Positions 11,447 to 21,077 of a stretch of 64,000 nucleotides of DNA are shown here, in pieces; the first letter of the stretch is position 1, and each line of letters opens with the position of its first letter. A program made the translations under genes and the position numbers. This stretch comes from Ornithodoros turicata (lineage: Eukaryota > Arthropoda > Arachnida > Ixodida > Argasidae). Where the stretch lies: the NCBI RefSeq assembly GCF_037126465.1, contig NW_026999299.1, positions 186,001 to 250,000 on the forward strand, read 5' to 3'. The notes below the pieces were generated by a model. It was given only the letters and a program-made list of their open reading frames with translations. It made no database searches and was not told where the DNA came from.

Positions 11447-11548
11447 CTATCTCGATGAATTTGTCGTAGTAGGAAAGAAGGTCTGCTCGTTCAAGGAGTT
11501 TGTGAAGCACCAGCTTAGATTCATTTGTCGTAACGGTCGTCATCGTCT
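11447..11548 (-). CDS. First NCD1 cassette, first coding exon with the probable start codon
   Basis: The exon has acceptor TTTACAG and donor GTGAGC. I place the start at ATG 11541-11543. The proposed upstream exon ends CAATAAG, and splicing reads TAA-GAG-ACG-ATG, so an in-frame stop lies two codons before this ATG. From there the exon encodes MTTVTTNESKLVLHKLLERA and then DLLSYYDKFIEIG, the N-terminal half of NCD1. NAB proteins also begin with this domain close to the N-terminus. Confidence 0.8.
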
Positions 11549-12321
11549 CTGTAAAGTAGGAGGGTTTTTCAGAGTGTGGTTCACACACGGGAAACATGGC
11601 GATTCAAAAGGTCGCCTATCTGAGGTAAAACGAGCGTTGCAAATGATGAAGCCGTCTGCAGTTAATCTATAGAAGCAAACATGTCTTTATACTGCCTATA
11701 CTGCGTTATTTACGCACTAGTGTGTTACACTATATATTTTATTTATCTCTCTTTCCATCAAGTTGTAAAAAATAACAACAAAATAAAATTAAAACTAATT
11801 GCGCGCGGAGAATTCGCACTGAGAAAACCGCAACTAAGCCAGCCATCACTGAAGACACCTTCGACGACGTGGTCCCACCTACTTCCGTTAAGGTCACGTG
11901 TTTGCGAAAACCAATCAGCGTGGCCGAAGCTTTCACTTCCCAGATGGCAGGGATCGAAACAGTTTGCTGAAGATGACGCGAATAAACATATTCGAACATC
12001 TGTTCACACTCAGAATATAATGTCGAACAACCAGTCACATAACCGAAGAAACTTGAAATAAACAATTTGCGAGTAACATATGCAACGAGTAAAATATTTT
12101 CCGCTTGGGTTCATAAAAAATAAAGAAAACTACTATATGAATGACGATCATCTGATGAGGCCTATTTACTTCACATGTGGAGTCTAGAAAGTCCCTTTAA
12201 GGAATCTGTTCTACGTTCAAAATGTTTATCTAGCCTGAAATTATACGGAACACATTCCAGCAAATGCGTTTGTTTGCGAATCGATCGTTTCTGGTAAGTG
12301 GGATACTCTGACGGGACTTAC
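11549..12321. other. First intron of the NACHT gene; no gene seen
   Basis: AT-rich sequence. An open frame at 11681-12061 (plus) lacks any recognised domain and is not called. Confidence 0.4.
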
Positions 12322-12412
12322 CTTATTGGGCGTTACAACCGTGTGCAAGAATGTGACCTTCCTGGGAGCCCTCGCTGTGATGGTACGTGTTGACGGGTGG
12401 TTGATCGAATAC
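12322..12412 (-). other. Putative 5' non-coding exon of the NACHT gene
   Basis: This 91-base segment is bounded by a strong acceptor (TTTTTACCGTAGCAG) and a consensus donor (GTAAGT). In the frame that would feed the next exon it ends in TAA, so it can only be leader sequence. It therefore fixes the start codon at 11541-11543. The segment could be spurious, because transcript evidence is not available here. Confidence 0.5.
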
Positions 12413-12844
12413 CTGCTACGGTAAAAAAGAAAACGTCAAGGGAATGCGGGCTATAATCCCCGTCAACTATGTTATCTGGCTGAATGCAATACCACACAAT
12501 GGAGTGTATAATAGTATTCGAGTCTTGCAAACCTTTTCTGCAGTACTTCTTTCAAGCACCAGGTAGATCACGTGTCAGTCTTTGTACCCTGCGCTCATCG
12601 TGCCCTGGCTCCGCCGATCACTTCAGTTACGATCGTCGTCGATGTTCCCACGCCGGACCCATGGCCCACCTGCAATGTGCGATGTGACTTACTAGGCATC
12701 CTCATGATGATCTTCCATGGTTACGGACGGGACATGACGTCACTAGTGCGGTGGAAAGCGCGATGTCTCAGATTCCATACAGGGCTTGCTGCATGCTTTA
12801 TAAATTCATGCTCGTCGCTGCATTGTAATGAAGATCGCACCCAC
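12413..12844. other. Possible promoter/leader region of the NACHT gene; nothing specific seen
   Basis: This lies upstream of the first proposed exon. It holds no recognised repeat and no convincing core promoter motif. Confidence 0.3.
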
Positions 12845-15290
12845 AAGCTATTCGTAAACTGTCCGTAGTCTGACTTTTAAATGGCATGTCAGTAATGTCA
12901 TTGAGGGTTAATTTCACCTACAGCAGGGCCCTACAGGTTTAACACAATGAAAACTTTTCTGCCGAATAGAGGACCATCAATGGGAGCTATAGGTTTCAAA
13001 ACTGCACAAATATAAAAATTAAGCTAGAAGGGAAAAGTATTATATATTACAACGTCTATGTGCCCTATGTGAGCAACACTCACTTCACGGTCGCTAAGGG
13101 AGAGATAAGGTTCGAGTGGGTACTTGACGTCATGCCTTGAAGGGTTCTTCTTGTCTTATCAGTTGTTTTTGCACCTGCAGGCCACACAAGGTGACCTTTC
13201 CTAGCGAGGACATCATTAAACTTACACTTTATTTAACGAACTATGAGAAAAAAGCCGACAGCAATTGTTCAGAAAGACACCACCAGGCACGAGAAGGGAT
13301 GGCAAGTGAGATTAATTGTTCCCCACTACGGATGCTACAGATGGCGTGAGACGATAAGAGGGCAATGATGGGCGAACTACGCAGATATTTAGGGACATTA
13401 GCATTAATGACAGGCATTCGAATTAACCGTAACACACCCGCCGAAAAAGGCAGCCTTTTGAACGGAACCCTGAACGAGACTATATACATGGAACAACCGA
13501 TTCCATTCCACGAAAAGAGCAAGGAGGACGTTTGCCTCTTGAAGAAAAGTCTGTACGGGCTTCGTCAGTCCGGAAGGCAATGGAACATACGGCTGGACGA
13601 TTTTCTGAAAAGCGAGGGACTAACAAGGTCTAAGGCGGATCCTTGTGTGTATTTCAACCTTGCAGAAGGTATCATAGTTGGAGTGTACGTAGACGACATT
13701 CTGATCCTGGCTCAGACTGAAAAGAAGGCTGAGAGTTTCAAGAAAAACATGGGACACGTTTTCGAAGTGAAGGACCTTGGGGAGGCAAGCCACATCTTAT
13801 CGTTAAGGATTCAACGCCAGAAGGACGGAAAGCTCACCCTGGACCAGATGATGTATGCCGAAGGAGAAAGTCTGAGAAAGTCGATTGCTAGGAAAAAAGG
13901 CAGACGGCACAAATAGGTGGGAATTCTGAGCGGCCATCGGTGAGAATGACGCTTTATATTAATCCGAGGAGAAGCCAGGGCACGCTTCGGTGATCCCTGG
14001 GGGTTTTAAGTAACCACCTCCCGGATGAAGCGTACGTTACTACGTTACAGATTAATACACTATGAGTAGCAGAGGAGTTACACGATCAGCGAAGATAAAC
14101 GCAAGAAAATTCCGCTTCTAAAATTACGCTATACACTTGATAAAGAACAATTTACAAACACAGTGAGAACAGTAAAAAAATCGGGGCTACACAGTCAAAC
14201 GCTACAACGCAGCATAAATAATGGTGAAAGATATGCGCATTGGGGATCTCACCTTACTCTGGACTTCCAGTGATGTTTACTTGAAGAGTTGGAGATCCAT
14301 CGGTAACCTGGCGGGGTCTGGAGGGACGCTTATGGGAAACCTGCTTATGTGGAAGGCAGATAAGGCGTTATCTCTCACCGCGCCTTTGTTTGTCGTGCGA
14401 GTAAGTGTCACCTCCTGGTGTGGGAATGTGGGTTTAGAGTAAGACAGAAGGAATAGAGTTACATCACTACGTACAAGCAGCACGTAAATGTTGAATGGTG
14501 GCTTAAGTAGTAAACTAGTATAGTATAATAGTATAGCATGCTTCGGTATACGATATCTTTTAAGTAAATGTAGTACAGAATGTGGTGAACTCACATTCAT
14601 AGTTTGTGCTATGATTGAGAGAGCAGAGATGACGTCATCGCGTATGGTTGCTTTGGGGGAAGTATCTTAGTAAATGAAGGTGGTATAATGCGGGTGAAAT
14701 TTTATAGAGGAGAGGATATTGTTGCCACTTTCCCCCACAGTGAGGGCGAGATTCCGGTTTAAGCCTTTTTCTTTAAATTCCTGGATTGAAGGCATTATGT
14801 AATCTCTTTGGTAAAATTCCTGATGTCTTCCCAGACTCTATGCACCTCTGTTCTACCCCTTCTGGACTATAGAAGGCAAACAGATTTGCAGCTCCTCTGG
14901 TGTTATAGGGAAGATTCGAGTGAGTCAATCTGCTCGATGTGGCCGATAAAATTTCGAGACGATGTTCGCATAAGGCACAAGTCCGAAATAGATGGTAACG
15001 CGAAGGGGATTATAAATTATAAATTTTAATGTTTTTATATAAATAAATAAATAAATAAATTATAAAATTTAACGAAGGTTATTCGTTTGTAGAATGCTCG
15101 AATGAAGAACGTTCGAAATGGTGACGCCAGATTTGCCTGGTCTCGGTATGATTTACGACGGAAATGTTCCTGAAATGATGATGAAGTGATGGTATTCGAC
15201 ATAAATATGTTTGTAGAGTGGGTATTAAAATAGAACTGCGTTAAAACCTTATCCGGGTATTTGCTTCTCCCTGCCGATGTCTACTTTAAG
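12845..15290 (+). repeat. Tandem duplication, copy 1 (with two extra segments)
   Basis: The sequence matches 15660-17425 over its whole length, from the AACTGTCC...CTTTTAAATG block to TATTTGCTTCTCCCT. Copy 1 has two segments that copy 2 lacks: a copia fragment at 13454-13893 and about 290 bp at 14270-14561. The 5' part includes a broken version of the signal-peptide exon at 13129 onward (ATG CCT TGA). An (AAAT)n run lies at 15041-15062. Confidence 0.8.
13454..13893 (+). pseudogene. Ty1/copia reverse-transcriptase fragment inserted into the tandem repeat
   Basis: The segment encodes LLNGTLNETIYMEQP, LYGLRQSGRQWN and VGVYVDDILIL, which are hallmark blocks of the copia-type reverse transcriptase with its catalytic YVDD. 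Only the middle of the polyprotein is present, about 147 residues, and it is open throughout. No LTR, integrase or RNase H is seen. AAAAAGGCAG occurs at both ends (13444-13453 and 13894-13903), and the other tandem copy lacks the insert, so this is a discrete insertion of a partial element. The intact frame suggests it is recent. I do not think it is an expressed gene. Confidence 0.85.
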
Positions 15291-15302
15291 AGTGGAATAA
15301 TA

Positions 15303-15597
15303 CCAAAACCAGCTCCCGTGGCATAGAGGTTAGGATGATCACTTTGCTACGCCGAGACTGGGACGTGACACGGGTTCGAATCTTGTCACCGGCTCTGATG
15401 TTTTCCCTGTGTTTTACGAAGACTTAACAGATCAATGTCCCCCACAGTTCTCCCTGAAGTTGGCCCAGGATGCACATTAATCCATCTGTCCCCAACTCCT
15501 TCCTGCTGTCCTCTCTCCATTTGTTCACGTCTGTACGCCGCTCACAGCCACTGTTGCTTCGCGGCGCTCACACGAACTTCAAATAAACACATATAAA
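15303..15597 (+). repeat. tRNA-derived SINE, copy 1
   Basis: The head is tRNA-like, with A box TGGCATAGAGGTTAGG and B box GGTTCGAATC. The body is shared with 18885-19171 (GTTTTCC...GAAGACTT, CCCAGGA.GC, CTGCTGTCCTCTCTCC, GTACGCCGCTCA.AGCCACTG). It ends in an A-rich tail. It lies exactly between the two tandem copies of the 2 kb unit. Confidence 0.8.
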
Positions 15598-15659
15598 AAG
15601 ATTGTAACAATTGCGCTAAATATTCTGGCAACAAAAGACGTTTATAAGGTCATGTTCAT

Positions 15660-17425
15660 CAACTGTAAAAGATCTCATAAACTGTCCATAATCTTTTAAA
15701 TGCCCCCTCCCATGTCTGTAATATTCTTGAGCTTTAATTCCACCGCCGTAAAAACAACCACTCTAAAAACAACCGCTCGTAGCCATCTTGTTGGTAGACA
15801 CAACCTTCACGTGGATATTACGTTTATTTTAATGAATGACCGTTACAATTGTAATACCTTATACATAACAAAACTGCACAAATATAAAAACGTGTATCAT
15901 AATATGCATTAATTAAGCTAGAAGGGAAAAATATTATATATTACAAACTCTTATACCCTATGTGAGCAACACTTACTCACAATCACTGCACGGTGACTAA
16001 GAAACAGATAAGGTTCGAGAGGGTACTTCACGCGATGCCTTCGTGGGTTCTCATCGTCTTATCAGTTGTTTTTCTGCCTGCGGACCACCCAAGGCGACCT
16101 TTCCAAGCGAGGACATCATTAAACTTACACTTTATATAACAAACTATGAGCAAAAGCCGACAGCAATTGTTCAGAAAGACACCACCAGACACGAGAAGGG
16201 ATGGCAAGTGAGATTGTTCCCCACTGCGGATGCTACACATCGCGTGAGATGATAAGAGGGCAATGCTGGGAAAACTACGCAGATATTTAGGGATAGTAAC
16301 ATTAATAAGGAACATTCGAAATAACCGTAACACGCCCACCGAAAAAGGAAAAAAATGTCAGACGGCACAAATAGGTGGGAATTCTGAGCGACCATCGGTG
16401 AGAGTGGCGATTTATATTAATCCAAGGAGGAGCAAGGGCACGCTCCGCGGTGATCCCTGGGGCTTTTAAGTAATCACCTTCCGGACGCAGCGTACGTTAT
16501 TTACTGTGACAATACAGATTAATATACAATGAGTCGCAGAGGACTTGCAGGATCAGGGAAGATAAACGCAAGAAAATCCCGCTTCTAACAATACGCTATA
16601 CAGTTGATAAAAAATAATTTACGAACCCTGTGAGAACATTAAAAAAAATCGCAACTACACAGTGAAACGCTACAACGCAGCATAAATAATAGTGAGAAAT
16701 ATACGCATCGGGGACCTCACCTCACTCTGGATTTCTTTTAAGTATAGTAGTGTAGAAAGTGGTGATCTCACATTCATAGTCTATGCTTTATTTGAGAGAG
16801 CAGAGATGACGTCATCACATATGGTTGCTTTGGAGCGAGTATCTTAGTAAATGAAGGTGGTATAATGTGGGTGAAATTTAATAGAGGAGAGGATATTGTT
16901 GCCACTTTCCCCCATAGTAAGGGCGAGATTCCATTTTAAGCCTTTTTCTTTAAATTTCTGGATTGAAGACATTATGTAATCTCTTTGGTACAATCCCTGT
17001 TGTCTTCCCAGACCTTATGCAACTCTGTTCTTCCCTTCCTGGACTATAGAAGGCAAACAGCTTTGCAGCTCCTTTGGCGTTATAGGGAAGATTGGAATGA
17101 GTCGATGTGCTCGATTTGGCCGATAAAATATCGAGACGAATTTCGCATAAGGCACGAGTCCGAAATAGACGGTAATGCGAAGGAGATTATAAATTGTAAA
17201 GTTAACGCTACCCACACGAAAGTTATTCGTTTGTAGAATGCTCCAATGGAGAACGTTCGAAATGGTGACGCCATATTTGCCTTGTCTCTGTATTATTTAC
17301 GACGGAAATGTTCCTGAAATGATGATTAAGTGATGATATTCGACATAAATATGTTTGTAGAGTGGGTATTATAATGGAACTGCATTAAAACCTTCCGGGT
17401 ATTTGCTTCTCCCTACAATATGTCT
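15660..17425 (+). repeat. Tandem duplication, copy 2 (lacks the copia insert)
   Basis: This is homologous to 12845-15290 in the same orientation. At the copia site it reads GAAAAAGGAAAAAAATGTCAG with no insert, which preserves the empty site. It also lacks the 14270-14561 segment. Both copies carry the same 5' signal-peptide exon, which is intact here (16035-16139). Confidence 0.8.
16035..16139 (+). CDS. Short open frame with signal peptide (duplicated exon family)
   Basis: The frame encodes 34 residues beginning MPSWVLIVLSVVFLPA, a clear signal peptide, followed by a basic HPRRPFQARTS tail. Related segments occur at 13129 (broken), 17898-18020, 18108-18230 and 19272-19385. I do not recognise the protein. 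It may be a first exon of a secreted peptide gene carried along by a repeat. The end of the frame may be intronic read-through, since no downstream exon is identifiable. A one-base shift after the signal peptide would open a longer frame to about 16252. Confidence 0.4.
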   Translation: MPSWVLIVLSVVFLPADHPRRPFQARTSLNLHFI

Positions 17426-17830
17426 TCTGTAGTCCATCATTCGAGACAACTTGGAGAATATGACTTCAGAACAGACGTCTTCCTTCAACTGCACTACATC
17501 ACGATGGAAGAGTTTGTCAAAGAATGTTGTCTGTAAATCGAATAGCGCTTTGTTTTCTGATTATGTTATCGTGCAACTAGAGTCTGTTTACATGCATCCA
17601 TTTATATCTGTATGCACGCATGTCATGCGCGTGCAAGATGTGTTTCCTTTTGTTTCGTAAATTCATTCCTCGCTGCTCTAAAGTCTTCGACGATGCAGAT
17701 ATATTAATAAACTAAACAGACATTCTAGCCAGTCCTACTGTCCTCTCTCTAGTTAAAACCAGTAAAACTGTGAAATCCTCCTCTCTAGTTGTCGCCGTCT
17801 GTTCCCCGTAATGGCAGCTGTTGTCTTAAA
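17426..17830. other. Spacer; no gene seen
   Basis: No domain, splice structure or recognised repeat. Confidence 0.3.
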
Positions 17831-18248
17831 GAGTTGTCAGGAAATAATAGAAAAAATAACACGGCGGCTTCCAAAGTCTTTGATGCAATTATGGTGCTTA
17901 TCTATTCTCAGAACCTGTTGGAAACGGCGTGTTTGATGGCCTCTTCGCTAGATAAGGTCTCCTCTTGGGTCCCGCCGGCACGAAAACAACTGATAAGGCG
18001 ATAAGAACGCACGAAGCCATGAAGAGCAATTCCACTCGAGAGTTGTCGGGAAATAATAGAAAAAATAACACGGCGGCTTCCAAAGTCTTTGATGCAATGA
18101 TGGTGCTTATCTATTCTCAGAACCTGTTGCAAACGGCGTGTTTCATGGCCTCTTCGCTAGATAAGGTCTCCTCTTGGGTCCCGCCGGCACGAAAACAACT
18201 GATAAGGCGATAAGAACGCACGAAGCCATGAAGAGCAATTCCACTCGA
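17831..18248 (-). repeat. Two tandem 209 bp units of the signal-exon repeat
   Basis: Units 17831-18039 and 18040-18248 are nearly identical with a 209 bp period. They are reversed relative to the related sequence at 13.1 and 16.0 kb. Each contains ATGGCTTCGTGCGTTCTTAT on the minus strand, which is the start of the signal-peptide exon. Confidence 0.85.
17898..18020 (-). CDS. Short open frame with signal peptide, copy in 209 bp unit
   Basis: The 40-residue frame begins MASCVLIALSVVFVPAG and continues KRRPYLAKRPSNTPFP. It shares the signal peptide and basic tail with 16035-16139. CCAACAG|GTTCTG near the end could be a donor. The neighbouring unit (18108-18230) has a premature TGA at the equivalent of residue 29. 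Function is unknown, and it may be a repeat relic. Confidence 0.35.
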   Translation of the reverse strand: MASCVLIALSVVFVPAGPKRRPYLAKRPSNTPFPTGSENR

Positions 18249-18884
18249 GAGTGGTCTATCGATGAATGTTTTATAAAAGACACCAACATTCAAAGTTCGC
18301 ACAACGACGTGAAACAACGACGACAATAGCAACAACAAGTAAATTAGAGTGAATGATAATATTGGGCCAAACTTAAGACTCAAAAAGCAAACTAATGGTG
18401 AGAAAGGATAAATAGGTAACTATAAACTATTTAGGACTACGCATTCATATTAGAGATGGGATGAATCCAAATGGTTCCGAATTCGAAATCGTTACCAAGG
18501 AAAGTTCTTCGAATCTTACGGAACTCCAATCTTTCCAATCATTTCTTTAAAAAAAGGTCTAAACAACGAGGAAAAAACAACGTACAGCAAATTGTTTCGT
18601 CCCCCCCTGTCCACCAGGAAAAAACAACGTACAGCAAATTGTTTCGAATCAGCATATGATACCTTTGTTTAATGAAAAACAAATTAAATGATTTTTGAAT
18701 TTCAGGATAAAATATAGCCATATTGTTCTCCTTAAAGTTAATTTCCCGTATTCACCAGTCCCACTTAGCCACTGGTTTAGTGACGTCTGGTTTAAGTTGA
18801 TCACGTGAGAACTTCGTCCGCCAATCACGAGCAATCCTCCTCTCCAGTTGTTGCGGCCTGTTCGCCGTACAGGTGTCTTTGGAT
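18249..18884. other. Spacer with a 30 bp direct repeat
   Basis: AAAAAACAACGTACAGCAAA and flanking bases occur twice (18571-18600 and 18618-18647), separated by a C-rich 17-mer. No gene is seen. Confidence 0.5.
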
Positions 18885-19171
18885 TGTCTCGCGGCATGGC
18901 TGAGTGGGTTAAGGCTCGTTGGTGGTAACAAAGGTCGTGCTGTAGACTGGGAGGTGGTGGGTTCGAATCCTACCACCGGCTGTGCTGTCTTAGGTTTTTC
19001 CTGGGTTTTCCGAAGACTTTCCAGACGAATGTCGGCACAGTTCCCCCAGAAGTCGGCCCAGGACGCATACTAATCCCCCACTCCTTCCTGCTGTCCTCTC
19101 TCCGTCTGTCCACATCTGTACGCCGCTCATAGCCACTGTTGCTTCGCGGCGCTAAAATGCAATAAAAAAAA
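18885..19171 (+). repeat. tRNA-derived SINE, copy 2
   Basis: The tRNA-Ser/Leu-like head has A box TGGCTGAGTGGGTTAAGGC and B box GGTTCGAATCC. The body matches 15303-15597, and it ends in a poly(A)-rich tail (AATAAAAAAAAATAAT). This is the best-preserved copy in the window. Confidence 0.85.
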
Positions 19172-19187
19172 ATAATACTAAGAAACG

Positions 19188-19395
19188 GCGGCTTCCAAAG
19201 TGTTCAATGCAATGAGGGTGCTTATCTATTTTCAGAACCTGTTGCAAACGCTGTATTTCACGGCCTCTTGGCTAGATAAGGTCTGCTCTTGATGATTGAT
19301 TGATTGATTGATTATGTGCCGGTCTGCTCTTGTATGCCGCCGGCACGAAAACGACTGATAAGGCGAGAAGAACGCACGGAGCCATCACGAAAGTG
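19188..19395 (-). repeat. Diverged third copy of the 209 bp signal-exon repeat, split by a TGAT microsatellite
   Basis: This is homologous to 17831-18248. It is interrupted by (TGAT)n at 19292-19314. GGTCTGCTCTTG occurs on both sides of the microsatellite (19280-19291 and 19321-19332). The minus-strand frame 19272-19385 still encodes MAPCVLLALSVVFVPA. Confidence 0.75.
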
Positions 19396-20092
19396 GTCTC
19401 GGCGTCGAATCTTGACAATGGACACCTACGTTCAAGCTGTGCACAATGGCATGAAAAAAAAAACCAGGACGAGAATAAGGACAAATAAATTAGGGTGAAT
19501 GATAATATGGGGCCAAAGTTACGACTCAAAACAAAAGTAACAGCGAGAAAGGATAACTAGTTAACTAAACTATTTACCACTACCATTCATATACTATGGA
19601 TCGATATCTTGTGCCCTCAGTATGTGATTACCTCTGCATTCCGATATATTTGCCTCAAAATTTCACTATTTTCTAATTCGCTATTTCACTATCCTCACCT
19701 ATTTTCGCTGTAACGCAATTAAGAGCCAGAGGTTGCAAAACTAATCAGAAGTGGAACTGTTACAATTGCAGTTAATGGAACAGAAATGTAACTAATTCAT
19801 CAGCGATGTTGAAGTCCGTATAGTTATTTCGGCGTGTCGGTACATTATACATACTACATAGCGATAATGCGTAATAGAGACAGTGAACGTTATGGCCGAG
19901 ACAGGCACTCTGTAGCAGCAAGCTGATTTGAATCGATGCAACGAATACTTAAAGTGACTTCGACTACACTCTTGTCGATACCCGTCCGCCGGACCCGTCA
20001 GGGTGTCATACTACCTAGCGGGACGACGCTTTCATAGGAGACGCTCGGAGACGCTTTCATACGAACCAAATATACGGCAACCAAAGTAATAT
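19396..20092. other. Spacer; no gene seen
   Basis: The first part retains homology to 18300-18430 (AATGATAATAT.GGGCCAAA.TTA), so the repeat unit extends beyond the 209 bp core. The remainder is unassigned. Confidence 0.4.
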
Positions 20093-20803
20093 TGCCACGT
20101 ATCTTCTTTGGGGCGACCACACGCAACAACAGGCAACGAGGCGTCGAACGACGGGCTGGGGCCTGTGACACGTCGCGCTACATTGCAAGCGATCCTTCTG
20201 GAAGCATCTGCTCCTTCGCTCGCATCAATCAAGGACGGGCCGACGAGCCTTGGAGAGGCTTCCCGAGCAGCACATTGTACTAAAAGTCGAGTGCAATAGG
20301 GGTGGACGGTACGTGTTTTATCAATGTTCGTTGTCTGTTCAATGTTTCAAGAGTCTGTTCAAGGTCTTCCACCCCTAGGTGGTTCAAGGCCAACCCCTAT
20401 TGTATTCAACTTTTAGTACATTGAGTTGCCTGGGTTCTGTATTTCCTCCTCTCCACCGACGCGCGCTTTCTACAATGTTCGCCGCCGTGCATAAAAGTTT
20501 GTGAGCTCCCAGTCGGACCATTATTCTGTAGAGGACGATGGTCTTCCTCTACATGAGCCCCTACCGGCGATGATGGTATGCCACGGAGAGGCGCTGACGG
20601 TGGCCTATCTCCATGGCCGCGCCGGTGGAACTGAGGCAGATGCTCCAGGCGCGCGGCCATTTTCGTCGTTGTCCACGGCCCGCTACAATTCTTTTAATTA
20701 GTTCTGTCTAAGAGCTGCCGCTCTCGTGTTAGCCAGCTAAGCAGCTAGAATAAAGCGTTCGCCGATTATTCGCCGTCTCGCTCGTGTGTTTTCATCCGTG
20801 ACA
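20093..20803 (+). mobile_element. Solo LTR (711 bp) with ATAT target duplication
   Basis: It begins TGCCACGTATC and ends CATCCGTGACA. It is flanked on both sides by ATAT (20089-20092 and 20804-20807). An AATAAA polyadenylation signal lies about 50 bp before the 3' end. No adjoining primer-binding site or coding sequence is present, so this is a solo LTR left by recombination, probably of a Gypsy-type element. It carries a MITE at 20278-20418. Confidence 0.75.
20278..20418. mobile_element. 141 bp MITE nested in the solo LTR, 5 bp CATTG duplication
   Basis: The termini TACTAAAAGT...GCAATAGGGG and CCCCTATTG...ACTTTTAGTA are inverted repeats. CATTG flanks it at 20273-20277 and 20419-20423. The insertion therefore postdates the LTR. 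Confidence 0.8.
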
Positions 20804-20859
20804 ATATATTACTGCGTGTTGGGCTGAAGTAATGAGGTGCTCGCAACGATGTTCCACTA

Positions 20860-21077
20860 TGAGGACCAGCTGCCGTGGCAAAGTAATTAGGGTGGCCGCT
20901 TTCAATGCCGAGACTGTGAGGTGAAACAGGTTCCAATCGCAGCACCTTCTCTGCTGTCTGATGTTTTCCCAAGGACGCATACCAACCATTCTGCCTCTCA
21001 CTTCTTCCTGCTGTCCTCTCTCCATCTGTCCATGTCTGTACGCTTCTCATAGCCACAGTCACTTCGCGGCGCAAACG
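20860..21077 (+). repeat. tRNA-derived SINE, copy 3 (degraded)
   Basis: The B box GGTTCCAATC is decayed, but the body blocks CTGCTGTCCTCTCTCC, GTACGC.TCTCATAGCCACAG and TTCGCGGCGC match copies 1 and 2. Part of the middle is deleted. Confidence 0.7.

Noticed and set aside
6987..11548. Calling the small repeated exons SAM/Pointed domains
   Set aside because: The fold class is similar, but the specific pattern (DLLSYYDKF, DNVQQL, EEF, VGMARKP.HVKRL) fits NAB NCD1 better. A SAM-like label remains the fallback.
13365..13916. A 183-codon gene containing a reverse transcriptase domain
   Set aside because: The first ~30 and last few codons come from the surrounding repeat. Only the inserted copia piece is coding-derived, and it lacks most of the polyprotein.
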